The position numbers were made by a program, and so were the translations under genes. A stretch of 34,824 bases of DNA, taken from the NCBI GenBank assembly GCA_016931115.1, contig JAFGFM010000022.1, positions 1 to 34,824 on the forward strand, in the 5' to 3' direction. How positions within the stretch are numbered: position 1 is the first letter of the stretch; every line of letters begins with the position of its first letter. This document shows, piece after piece, positions 24,302 to 33,044 of this stretch. This stretch comes from Deltaproteobacteria bacterium. GTDB taxonomy: Bacteria; Desulfobacterota; DSM-4660; Desulfatiglandales; HGW-15. The notes beneath the pieces are model-generated. The model searched no databases. It saw only the letters and a program-made list of their open reading frames with translations, and was not told the origin of the DNA.

Positions 24302-26113
24302 TTATGCTCCTTTCCTTTTTGCATTGGGGCCAAAAAACTCTTTAACATTATACTGCCCGAGGTCACGCGCAATAGCGCCGATTACACCAAGGTTGATCCC
24401 GTCTCTGCCGCCGTGGAAACCAAACCCATCTGCATGCATGGTCTTATTATTTTCAATAATACATGTTTCAGCGCCGTTACATGCCTCTTCAACAAGGTCA
24501 AATATATACACCCCGTCCCTGAGCTTCACATAAAGGGCAGGCGCACACCACTGAATACCAAGGGTCTGATCCTGCATATAGATTGTCCATGCCGAGGAAT
24601 GGGGGGTGGTATAAAGATGCATTGAGGTCATATTGTCAGAATATGTCCTGGTAAACCCGCATCCGACCAGTTCATCTGTAAATTCATGACGCATGTATTT
24701 TGCAGACTGTAAACCTTCCATCTCTGCAATGCCAAAGAAGGCCTCATAAACCACTTCATCCCCGTAATACTCCGAACCCACCTTTGAATATATGCAGGTA
24801 GTAAGCCCGTTTGTAAGGTCAAGTGCGATCTTTACACTTGTGGGTGGTTTAACACCTGTAAGCATGTGGGCAAAGAATAGAAGATTTTCATCAGCCTCAA
24901 AGGCCCTGTATGTCTCTTTCTGCCATTTTGAATCGCCTTCCTTTTTCCATTCAAGGTTATAGGCGTCTGATACCCTGTAATTAAAAACCGGGCCGCGATC
25001 AAACCTGAGAGTAAATTCCTTACCATTAAGCAGCCCGCTGTATGGAAGCGTATTGCCTCCCATCATACCGGCCTGGGCCTGGGGTGTGTCGGGGTTATCT
25101 GTAAAGGTCACTGTCTTTGTTTCAGCGATCTTATTTATCTCATCCTGTGAGATATATTTAAGATTTCTGGCCGGGCGATAAACAATTCTATCGGCGCCTT
25201 TAGCTGGTTTTGGTGCAGGTGCAGCAGCAGCGCCTGGTTTAGGGGCACCAAAACCCATATTTATCTTTTCACCATGTTCATCAAATGGTTGAAGGGATGA
25301 AAGCTGGCCCACAACCTTGCCTTTACCTCTGAATATATAGTATTCAAGCTCATCTTTTTCATTAAATCCTAGCCTCATTCCCACCTGTGTTTCTGAGAAG
25401 AGGTCAACAGCATACATGGTGATTATGCCTGAAAATTCACACTCGGTTCTGTCATAGATAAACATGTTATCATTAACAAGTATGTAGTCTGATGTTGCGC
25501 AATAGCTCAAATCATCCACATGCCTTGTCAGTTCAACGAAATTCGTAGTACATACAGAGGCATAGAATTCAAGGGTTTCAATACCTGTATCCTGTTTCCA
25601 GTACATACCTTTGCCCTGTATCCTGTTTGTAAGGTGGTGCAGTTTTTCAGGAGCAGCCTTTCCAGCCACCTCTACATAACCATAAAAGACCTGGCGCACT
25701 GCCTCTCTGTCATCCAGTACTATTCCTCCGCCCATGCCGCCCTGCTTTATTCCGCTTGAAAGAGAGACATCCATTACTGTAACAAGGTTGGTATCAAGAT
25801 CGTAAAATACATTATAACCCCTCTGTTCATCCGGGATCATATGAGAAAATAAAACCATCTGTTTGAGTGTAAGAGCGCCATAACCGGTCTTAATCTTTTT
25901 TCCGCCGTTTTCAGAGATGGTAAGCTCTTTTTTATCCTTGAAACTGTATTCAAGGACAGGTCCATCCTTTATAATAATCTTTAAGGACTTGCCTGAAAGA
26001 ATATCTGAAAATTGAGATGCACACTGAGGGCCTGTTTCAGTTACCTTGAGTTTTTTACCTATTTCTTCCTTTGTCAGTTTTGTGTACTTGAATCGGTGCA
26101 TTGGTATGTTCAT
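24302..26113 (-). CDS. Double MoaF-domain protein, copy 2
   Basis: A 603-aa paralogue of the protein at 20345-22138 with the same N-terminus (MNIPMHRFKYTKLTK) and the same four-domain order. The middle linker differs: an Ala-Pro run (PGAAAAPAPKPAKG) replaces the shorter segment of copy 1, while the PTPPPP linker of copy 1 is absent. Conserved features include FSGI(I/F)T, GVRLGFNEK or GMRLGFNEK with DELEYYIFRG, and GLTTCIYS. GGAGGAG precedes the ATG. It lies 41 bases after the symporter gene, so it probably belongs to that operon. A role in handling a ligand imported or released at this locus is an inference. Confidence 0.72.
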   Translation of the reverse strand: MNIPMHRFKYTKLTKEEIGKKLKVTETGPQCASQFSDILSGKSLKIIIKDGPVLEYSFKDKKELTISENGGKKIKTGYGALTLKQMVLFSHMIPDEQRGYNVFYDLDTNLVTVMDVSLSSGIKQGGMGGGIVLDDREAVRQVFYGYVEVAGKAAPEKLHHLTNRIQGKGMYWKQDTGIETLEFYASVCTTNFVELTRHVDDLSYCATSDYILVNDNMFIYDRTECEFSGIITMYAVDLFSETQVGMRLGFNEKDELEYYIFRGKGKVVGQLSSLQPFDEHGEKINMGFGAPKPGAAAAPAPKPAKGADRIVYRPARNLKYISQDEINKIAETKTVTFTDNPDTPQAQAGMMGGNTLPYSGLLNGKEFTLRFDRGPVFNYRVSDAYNLEWKKEGDSKWQKETYRAFEADENLLFFAHMLTGVKPPTSVKIALDLTNGLTTCIYSKVGSEYYGDEVVYEAFFGIAEMEGLQSAKYMRHEFTDELVGCGFTRTYSDNMTSMHLYTTPHSSAWTIYMQDQTLGIQWCAPALYVKLRDGVYIFDLVEEACNGAETCIIENNKTMHADGFGFHGGRDGINLGVIGAIARDLGQYNVKEFFGPNAKRKGA

Positions 26114-26154
26114 TTTCTCTCCTCCAAATAAATGTTATTTATAATCCCTGATTA

Positions 26155-27579
26155 TTAAATCTCAGACCTTCGTTTTGAAAGGTCTTCCGCTATCTTGACC
26201 ATAACGCTGCTTTTCAATGGATAAAAGAGCATGACCAACGCTCCAAGTATTCCGATTACAGCAGGATAGAAGCTCATAAGCATTCTGATTCCGAAGATGG
26301 TATCCGGTTCGGTAGCCGCTGAGGAATCAAAGCCATGAAACGCCAGGATCCAGCCGAAAATTGCCCCACCAAGCGCAAGCCCGACTTTTAAAGCAAACAG
26401 GGAGGCGGCCATAATCAGCCCGGTGTTTCGTCTTTCGAATTTCCATTCCCCATAATCAGCTGTGTCGGTATATATAGCCCACTGTAATACCGATACGATT
26501 CCGATAAAGAAGGATATCGCGGAATTGAGCAGCAGTATAGGAATAACATTATGAGGCTGAAGAAAATAGAATCCACAGCATAGTATGGCGCTTGTCATCA
26601 GTGATCCGGAATAGGCCTGTTTCTTGTCAAGCTTATCAACAAAAAACTTTGCCAGAATAGCTCCGACCAATGTCGCAAGCGTGCTGACCGGTAGAAATGT
26701 GGATGTGAATACCGCAGGCGTAAGCGCCAGGTTTTTTCCGAACAGATTCAACGATTGTTCGCGCACATAATAGTCGAAATAGTATGTTGTTGATGACCCC
26801 CGCATCACAATGAATGTTAACTGGAAAATTGTCGCAATGCCTATAAAAAGCCAGGGTTTGTTGCTCAGAAGATTTTTCAGATCTTTGACAATATCGCCTT
26901 TTTGGCCTTCGGGGGGATGGACTCTTTCTTTTGTAGTGAAAAATGTGATTGCGAATAATACAACAGCTATTATACCAAACAACCCGACTGTCATTTGCCA
27001 GCCTCGCTGCTCATTTCCGCTGCCGAAGTATGAGACTAGACCCAATGCTGAGAGGCCGATTATAAGCTGGCCGATAAATGCCAAAACAAAGCGGTATTGG
27101 GATACATTTGTTCTCTCGTCGGGATCCGGGGTTATGACTCCCATCAACGATGCATATGGAACATTGATAGCAGTATATAATATCATTAAAAGGGAATATG
27201 AGATGTAAGCGTAAACCAGCTTCCAGGTGCTGCTGAAATCAGGCGTTGTAAAAGATAATACGCCGCCAATAGTCAAGGGAAGCCCAAAGAAAATAAGATA
27301 TGGCCGGTATTTTCCCCATCTGGATTTTGTTCCATCAGCTATTACTCCCATAACAGGGTCGGTTACAGCATCAAAAATCCTAGTCACCAGAATCATCGTG
27401 CCAAAGGCTGCCGCTGAAATACCAAAAACATTGGTATAGAACATCGGGAGAAACACGATAAAAATCTGAAAATAGAAATTTGAAGCCATATCTCCAAGGC
27501 CATAGCCTATTTTTTCTTTTACGGATAATCTTGTACCTGACTCCTGAATTGAAATAGAACTATTTTTCGAATTAGTCAT
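26155..27579 (-). CDS. Sugar:cation symporter, GPH family (MFS)
   Basis: A 474-aa, 12-TM transporter. GPH-family features are clear: EKIGYGLGDMASNFYFQ at the start, RIFDAVTDPVMGVIADGTKSR with KYRPYLIF after TM2-3, and NVPYASLMGVITPDP with the following TNVSQYR. Members import oligosaccharides, xylosides or uronides with Na+ or H+. Its position next to a xylanase and pectin-type genes fits xylo- or galacturono-oligosaccharide import. It is the first gene of the leftward operon and is divergent from the kinase operon; AGGTGA lies just before the ATG. Confidence 0.92.
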   Translation of the reverse strand: MTNSKNSSISIQESGTRLSVKEKIGYGLGDMASNFYFQIFIVFLPMFYTNVFGISAAAFGTMILVTRIFDAVTDPVMGVIADGTKSRWGKYRPYLIFFGLPLTIGGVLSFTTPDFSSTWKLVYAYISYSLLMILYTAINVPYASLMGVITPDPDERTNVSQYRFVLAFIGQLIIGLSALGLVSYFGSGNEQRGWQMTVGLFGIIAVVLFAITFFTTKERVHPPEGQKGDIVKDLKNLLSNKPWLFIGIATIFQLTFIVMRGSSTTYYFDYYVREQSLNLFGKNLALTPAVFTSTFLPVSTLATLVGAILAKFFVDKLDKKQAYSGSLMTSAILCCGFYFLQPHNVIPILLLNSAISFFIGIVSVLQWAIYTDTADYGEWKFERRNTGLIMAASLFALKVGLALGGAIFGWILAFHGFDSSAATEPDTIFGIRMLMSFYPAVIGILGALVMLFYPLKSSVMVKIAEDLSKRRSEI

Positions 27580-27608
27580 ATGTCACCTGATTTTGTAGTT
27601 TTTGGATA

Positions 27609-27625
27609 CGATATAAGATATATCG
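27609..27625. promoter_or_regulatory. Perfect dyad CGATATA-AGA-TATATCG, candidate operator
   Basis: Seven-base perfect arms around a 3-base centre, 30 bases upstream of the symporter ATG in the 171-base divergent region. It looks like a repressor site for a sugar-responsive regulator; no regulator gene is encoded nearby. Confidence 0.5.
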
Positions 27626-27689
27626 TTCAATTTGATCACGGGAGTATAAAGTAAATAAAAATGCATGTCAAACAAAGTGTCACATAATT

Positions 27690-27718
27690 TTGACAGCTTG
27701 CCAATAATCTCTTTTTAT
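27690..27718 (+). promoter_or_regulatory. Candidate sigma-70 promoter of the kinase operon
   Basis: TTGACA (27690-27695) and TTTTAT (27713-27718) are 17 bases apart, 32 bases before the start codon. The -35 box lies at the right arm of a TGTCAAA / TTTGACA inverted repeat (27666-27672 and 27689-27695), which may be an operator. Confidence 0.5.
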
Positions 27719-27750
27719 GACAGATTACCGGTATTTATGGAGAGACAAGT

Positions 27751-28929
27751 ATGAACGCCCTGATTGAGGAGTTTGACAGAAATTTCCCAGGAATTACCCT
27801 TGAAACGGCCTTTTGCCCCTATCGAATCTGCCCTGTCGGTGCACACTGTGACCACCAGCATGGTAAAATCCTCGGGATGGCAATAGACAAAGGGATTACC
27901 ATTGCCTATTCCCCATCAGAAGATGGCATTATTCAAATTGTCTCAAGAAATTTTAAAGATAAAATCCGATTTGATGTTACCAGATCCCTTGAAAAGATGA
28001 ATGACTGGGCAGATTATTTGCGCGGGGCAGTGGCCGCCCTGTCAGAAAAATATCCTGTCACAAAGGGCATTATGGGTGTTATAGAAGGGTCCCTTCCAAT
28101 AGGCGGGCTTTCTTCATCTGCGGCAGTAATCATTGCATTTCTACAGGCCATGTGCAGGGTAAACGGGCTTAAACTTTCTGAGAAAGAGGTCATTGACACA
28201 GCACTCCGGGCAGAAAACCGGTTTGTGGGTGTAAATGTTGGCACACTTGACCAGAGCTGCGTGGTGTACTCACGTAAGGATAAACTTTTATACCTGGATA
28301 CACTTGATAACAGATACATGCTGTTACCTTTAAACCCTGCCATGAAACCTTATGAGATAGCCATCTTTTTCAGCGGGGTGGAGAGGACCCTTGCAGGCAG
28401 CAGATACAATATGCGCGTGGATGAGATCAAATCTGCCGCCTATGCACTTAAGGCCTATGCAGGTATGGATTATGGCAGGTTTGAGGATAGCAGATTAAGG
28501 GAGGTGCCTTTAGGGATATACAATAAATATAGAGACAGGCTCCCTGTTAACTTTCAGAAACGGGCTGAACATTATTATACTGAATTTGCACGGGTAGAAA
28601 GAGGCGCAGAGGCATGGGCAAGAGGTGATATAGAGACCTTTGGCAAATACATTTTTGAAAGCTGCTATAGCAGCATCTATAACTATGAGACAGGGTCTGA
28701 TGAACTCAAGGCCCTCTATGAGATCACTATGAGGACAGAAGGCATATATGGTGGCCGTTTTTCTGGCGCAGGGTTCAAGGGGTGTTTTATGGCTCTTATT
28801 GACCCGGCCTACAGGTCAGCAATTGAGCAGAAGGTGAGTAGTGAGTACCTGAAGCTCTTTCCTGAGCTTAAGGGCAGATACTCCACCCATTTCTGTAAAA
28901 GTGCGGACGGGGTAGGTGCCATATCATGA
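27751..28929 (+). CDS. Galacturonokinase-like GHMP sugar kinase
   Basis: A 392-aa cytoplasmic kinase. The N-terminal signature CPYRICPVGAHCDHQ (22-36) replaces the galactokinase GRxNLIGEHTDY form. From recall it closely matches plant galacturonic acid kinase, as do the stretches KRAEHYYTE, GAEAWARGDIETFGKYI, SSIYNYETGSDEL and RFSGAGFKGC. The ATP-binding GHMP loop is PIGGLSSSAAV (116-126) and the catalytic Asp is D167 in GTLDQS. The predicted product is galacturonate-1-phosphate or a related hexuronate phosphate; galactose cannot be excluded. GGAGAG lies eight bases before the ATG. The gene overlaps the nucleotidyltransferase by four bases. Confidence 0.8.
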   Translation: MNALIEEFDRNFPGITLETAFCPYRICPVGAHCDHQHGKILGMAIDKGITIAYSPSEDGIIQIVSRNFKDKIRFDVTRSLEKMNDWADYLRGAVAALSEKYPVTKGIMGVIEGSLPIGGLSSSAAVIIAFLQAMCRVNGLKLSEKEVIDTALRAENRFVGVNVGTLDQSCVVYSRKDKLLYLDTLDNRYMLLPLNPAMKPYEIAIFFSGVERTLAGSRYNMRVDEIKSAAYALKAYAGMDYGRFEDSRLREVPLGIYNKYRDRLPVNFQKRAEHYYTEFARVERGAEAWARGDIETFGKYIFESCYSSIYNYETGSDELKALYEITMRTEGIYGGRFSGAGFKGCFMALIDPAYRSAIEQKVSSEYLKLFPELKGRYSTHFCKSADGVGAIS

Positions 28930-29681
28930 AATGCATCGTACTTGCAGCAGGGTACGCGACAAGACTCTACCCCCTTACAGAAAATTTTCCAAAGCCCCTT
29001 CTGGATGTTAATGGCAAGGCCATACTGGACTGGCTTCTTACTGATATCGATTCGAGCGGGATGATTGATGAATATGCTGTTGTATCCAACCACAGATACA
29101 TAGATCATTTTAAAACCTGGGCAGAAAGACTGAGGCTTAATGCCCCTGTAAGTGTACTGGATGATGGTTCTGTTACCAACGAGACCCGGCTTGGCGCTGT
29201 AAAGGATATAGAGTTTGCAATTGATGCTACAGGCGCCTGTGATGACATCATGATAATTGCAGGGGATAACCTGCTGGATTTTTCCCTTTCAGGGTTTATG
29301 CAGTATTTTTTTAAAAAAGAGGCGACCTCTATAATGAGGTACTTTGAACCTGATGCTGCGCGCTGTTCAAAGACCGGTGTACTGACCCTGACAGAGGGTG
29401 AGAGGGTTACAGCAATGAAAGAAAAACCTCAAAACCCAGAACCAGACTGGTGCACCCCGCCATTTTATATATACCACCGGGATGATCTACCCCTTATAAA
29501 AAAGGCAATTAAAGAAAACTGCAATACTGATGCGCCAGGGAATCTTCTTTCCTATATTTGCAGGCACACGAAGGTTTATGCGATGGAGATGCCGGGCAAA
29601 CGATATGATATTGGCAGCCTTGATAGCTATAACAGGGTAAGAGAGAAATACAGAGGCATAGAAATTGGCCATGGCATCTGA
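28926..29681 (+). CDS. Sugar-phosphate nucleotidyltransferase
   Basis: A 251-aa enzyme of the NTP_transferase type, joining a sugar-1-phosphate to a nucleotide. The nucleotide loop is LAAGYATRLYPLT followed by FPKPLLDVNGK; a metal-binding Asp lies in IIAGDNLLDFSL, and later EKPQNP and PGKRYDIGSLDSY are typical of the fold. It starts inside the ATGA overlap with the kinase gene, with no separate ribosome site, so the two are coupled. Acting after the kinase it would make an NDP-uronate or NDP-sugar. Which nucleotide is used cannot be read from the sequence. Confidence 0.86.
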   Translation: MKCIVLAAGYATRLYPLTENFPKPLLDVNGKAILDWLLTDIDSSGMIDEYAVVSNHRYIDHFKTWAERLRLNAPVSVLDDGSVTNETRLGAVKDIEFAIDATGACDDIMIIAGDNLLDFSLSGFMQYFFKKEATSIMRYFEPDAARCSKTGVLTLTEGERVTAMKEKPQNPEPDWCTPPFYIYHRDDLPLIKKAIKENCNTDAPGNLLSYICRHTKVYAMEMPGKRYDIGSLDSYNRVREKYRGIEIGHGI

Positions 29682-30996
29682 TCACATAATAACCGACTAT
29701 GGTGCAAATGGTAGCCTGACTGTAAACAATGCGCCTGCCATACAGTCTGCAATAGATGCATGTTTTAAAAACGGCGGGGGCAGGGTTATTGTGCCTGCCG
29801 GTAGAGTATTCATGACAGGCTCTTTAATCCTTAAATCCAATGTGGAATTGCACCTTGAGCAGGGGGCGATTCTTAAGGCAAGTAAAAACAAGTCTGATTA
29901 CAAAGGATTCAGGGAGCTTACCTACATGGATACAGCGCTGAAGGCCCCCGCATATGTAAACTGTGAGTATGATGGCAGACCAAAACAGTATTTTCTTTAT
30001 GCCTTTGACTCACACAATATATCCATTACAGGAAAAGGCATTATTGATGGTTCAGGTGAGATACATCAGGGAGAGGTATTCAAATATTATATTGAGGGTG
30101 ACAGCTACCCCAGGATGCCCATGCTGTTTATGGAGGGGATTAACAATCTTCACATCATGGATGTAACACTCAGGAACAGCGGTTTCTGGACCGTGCACAT
30201 GGCCGGGTGCAGGGATGTGCTTATAGATGGCATATGCATAAAAAATGATTTAAGGATGATGAATAGTGACGGTATAGACCCTGATCACTGCAAAAATGTG
30301 GTCATAAGAGATTGTGACATAGAATCTGCTGATGACTGCATTGTGTTCAAGGCCACAGGGGCATTTAAAAAGTATGGGCCATGCGAAAACATTACTGTAT
30401 CAGGGTGCAGGCTTACCTCAACGAGCGCGGCTATCAAGTTTGGTACAGAGAGCGAGTCTGATATGAGAAACATCAGCGTGAAGGACTGCGTGATAAGCCG
30501 GACAAACAGGGGCATATCCCTTCAGCTCAGGGACAGTGCAAACATGGAGAATATCTCATTTAGTAATATCCGCATAGAGACTAAACGTTTTTCAGAACAC
30601 TGGTGGGGAGAGGGAGAACCCATTGCCATCACCGCTGTTCCACGTAAAGAGGGTATACGCCCAGGCAAGGTTAAAAATATCAGGTTTAAAAATATTGAGT
30701 GTATTAGCGAGAATGGTATATTCATACACGGTAATGATGAGACCTGTGTTGAGGATATCTTTTTTGAGGATATAAAAATACGTCTTGAAAACAGCAGTAA
30801 ATGGGAAAAGGCTGATTATGATCTAAGACCATGTGCTGGCAAAGGGAAGGTAAAGGCAAAGATGAGCGGGGCATATTTAAGGTTCGCAGAGAATATAAGG
30901 TTTAAGGGGTTTGAGATTAAGGCGGATGATGATATGAAGCAATATCTGGCAGGGGTTTATGATATTGAAGCTTGCAAAGGTGTTGAATGGGAATAA
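29671..30996 (+). CDS. GH28-like beta-helix glycosidase, cytoplasmic
   Basis: A 441-aa right-handed beta-helix protein. It begins with ITDYGANGSLTVNNAPAIQSA, as in polygalacturonases and related enzymes. Two catalytic motifs are visible: NSDGIDPD (about 198-205) and ADDCIVFK (D221, D222). The third, GHG, is replaced by TSTSAAIKFGTES; the fourth may be NRGISLQLRD. This pattern occurs in GH28 relatives that act on substituted or unsaturated galacturonides. No signal peptide is present, so it would act on imported oligosaccharides. A TTG at 29665 is eight bases from GAGG and is an alternative start. It overlaps the genes on both sides. Confidence 0.82.
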   Translation: MASDHIITDYGANGSLTVNNAPAIQSAIDACFKNGGGRVIVPAGRVFMTGSLILKSNVELHLEQGAILKASKNKSDYKGFRELTYMDTALKAPAYVNCEYDGRPKQYFLYAFDSHNISITGKGIIDGSGEIHQGEVFKYYIEGDSYPRMPMLFMEGINNLHIMDVTLRNSGFWTVHMAGCRDVLIDGICIKNDLRMMNSDGIDPDHCKNVVIRDCDIESADDCIVFKATGAFKKYGPCENITVSGCRLTSTSAAIKFGTESESDMRNISVKDCVISRTNRGISLQLRDSANMENISFSNIRIETKRFSEHWWGEGEPIAITAVPRKEGIRPGKVKNIRFKNIECISENGIFIHGNDETCVEDIFFEDIKIRLENSSKWEKADYDLRPCAGKGKVKAKMSGAYLRFAENIRFKGFEIKADDDMKQYLAGVYDIEACKGVEWE

Positions 30997-33044
30997 TAAA
31001 CCGAAAAGAACTAATAGAGTTTCATAATGTAATTCTAAACAAACCTGAAACAGCATCCCCACTTACTGTCGGGAATGGCGGGTTTGCATTCACATTTGAT
31101 ATCACCGGCATGCAGACCCTTTACACGGAATATCTTGATCAATTCCCATTATGCACCATGGCTGAATGGGGCTGGCACATTACACCAGCAGAAAACCAGA
31201 TGGCTCTTTATACCCATGATGACCTTATAGAGGATGAGTATGATTTCAGTGATAGAAAGGTACACTACCCTGTAACTAAAAAACCGGGCAATGAAAAGGT
31301 TTATGACTGGCTCCGTGAAAATCCGCACAGATATAACCTTGCGCGTATCGGCCTTTTTTACAAAAGAAGAGAAATCAAATCGAAAGAGTTATCTAACATC
31401 AGGCAGGAACTCGCCCTTTATGATGGCTTATGTAACAGCCATTTTACCCTTGATAATAAACAATGTGATGTAACCACATTTGTCCATTCAGAGAGTGACA
31501 CCCTGTGCTTAAAAATAGAATCTGAACTGCTTATGAATGGACTAACACCCTGTATCCTCTTCCCATACCCTTCATGGCGAATCCACGGTTCAGACTGGTC
31601 ATCTTCAGCACAGGAGAGGCACAAGCTAGAAACATTATCTAAGGATAAAAACACCCTTGTTATGAAAAGGGTCATAGATAACACAGAGCTCTTTGTTCGA
31701 ATCCATATAAAAGGCGGTGAGTGTGCCTGCAATGTTAAAGATAAATGCATAAAGATCATTCCCGATGCGGATCAATTGGAGATTGTAATCACCTTTGCAA
31801 GAACAATAAATAGCAGGCCATGTGATCTTGAAACATCTATCTCAGAGACAAAAAAATACTGGAATGCATTCTGGGAAAAGGGGGGCATAATACGGCTCAG
31901 AAACAGTAAAGATAAAAGGGGTGTCGAGCTTGAAAGAAGGATCATCCTCTCAATGTATCTGTTGGCGGCTCAATGTACAGGTAATATGCCCCCGCAGGAA
32001 ACAGGGCTATCTGTAAACAGCTGGTATGGGAAATTTCATCTGGAGATGCATCTGTGGCACCAGGCATTTCTCCCCTTGTGGAACAGGGGGCACCTCCTGA
32101 AAAAGAGCCTTAACTGGTATAAAAACCACCTTGCGAATGCAGTAATGAATGCGGCTAAAAATGGCTTCAAGGGTGCAAGGTGGCCCAAGATGGTGGATGA
32201 GAGAGGTATTGATTCACCTTCGCCCATTGCACCTCTACTTGTATGGCAGCAGCCACACATCATCTACATGCTGGAACTCTGTTATCGTGAGAACCCTTCT
32301 GATGCGTTCCTGCATGAATATGAAGAGATAGTCACAAAAACAGCCAAATTCATGACAGACTACCCGGTACAGAATAAGATGGATAACAGGTATCATCTTA
32401 TGCCGCCACTCATACCTGCACAGGAGTGTCATGCTCCTGAGACAACAAAGGACCCTGCATTTGAGTTGGAGTATTTCGTTTCTGGGCTAACGATTGCGGC
32501 AGAGTGGTATAAAAGGCTTAAAAAGGATATCCCGAAGAAATGGATCAATGTAATGAAAAACATGGCCCTGAGCCCTGTACATGATGGCAAGTATCAGGCA
32601 CATGCAAATATTAATGATACATTTGTTTCGGCAGCAGTTGATCACCCATCCATGCTCTGTGCCTTTGGATTCATTGACAGTGGAAGGATAGATAAAGAAA
32701 GAATGCTTTCCACACTTACGTCAGTAATAAGCTCATGGGATTATGAATCTTTATGGGGATGGGATTTTGCAGTAATGGCCATGACAGCAGCAAGGCTTGG
32801 CTTGAATGATATGGCTCTTGACCTGCTTCTTTATGACACGCCTAAAAACCGCTATGTAAAAAGCGGCAATAACGCACAGGGTGAAAGAAAGGATCTGCCA
32901 TTATATCTGCCAGGTAATGGGTCACTGCTGCTTGCTATTGCCCTGCTTGCAGCGGGTGTTGAAGGTAAACAGAATGGAGTCACAGGCTTTCCTCACGATG
33001 GCACATGGTGTGTTGAACATGAGGGTATCAGGCCGCTTCCGTGA
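30987..33044 (+). CDS. Six-hairpin (alpha/alpha)6 glycoside hydrolase or phosphorylase, GH65-like
   Basis: A 685-aa cytoplasmic enzyme without signal peptide. An N-terminal beta-sandwich (PLTVGNGGFAFTFDITGMQT) is followed by an (alpha/alpha)6-type catalytic region with NSWYGKFHLEMHLWHQ (E353), RWPKMVDERGIDSPSPIAP, WQQPHIIYMLELCYR, and a late WGWDFAVMAMTAARLG and LYLPGNGSLLLA. The order of these motifs is like GH65/GH95-type proteins. GH65 includes phosphorylases that release sugar-1-phosphate, which the upstream nucleotidyltransferase could use directly, but no phosphate site can be confirmed. The start overlaps the GH28-like gene by 10 bases. The 3' end overlaps the convergent DUF937 gene. 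Confidence 0.72.
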   Translation: MGIINRKELIEFHNVILNKPETASPLTVGNGGFAFTFDITGMQTLYTEYLDQFPLCTMAEWGWHITPAENQMALYTHDDLIEDEYDFSDRKVHYPVTKKPGNEKVYDWLRENPHRYNLARIGLFYKRREIKSKELSNIRQELALYDGLCNSHFTLDNKQCDVTTFVHSESDTLCLKIESELLMNGLTPCILFPYPSWRIHGSDWSSSAQERHKLETLSKDKNTLVMKRVIDNTELFVRIHIKGGECACNVKDKCIKIIPDADQLEIVITFARTINSRPCDLETSISETKKYWNAFWEKGGIIRLRNSKDKRGVELERRIILSMYLLAAQCTGNMPPQETGLSVNSWYGKFHLEMHLWHQAFLPLWNRGHLLKKSLNWYKNHLANAVMNAAKNGFKGARWPKMVDERGIDSPSPIAPLLVWQQPHIIYMLELCYRENPSDAFLHEYEEIVTKTAKFMTDYPVQNKMDNRYHLMPPLIPAQECHAPETTKDPAFELEYFVSGLTIAAEWYKRLKKDIPKKWINVMKNMALSPVHDGKYQAHANINDTFVSAAVDHPSMLCAFGFIDSGRIDKERMLSTLTSVISSWDYESLWGWDFAVMAMTAARLGLNDMALDLLLYDTPKNRYVKSGNNAQGERKDLPLYLPGNGSLLLAIALLAAGVEGKQNGVTGFPHDGTWCVEHEGIRPLP

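Noticed and set aside
27751-28929. Plain galactokinase (galK) name
   Set aside because: The substrate signature differs from galactokinase and fits galacturonokinase-type proteins; no galactose pathway genes accompany it.
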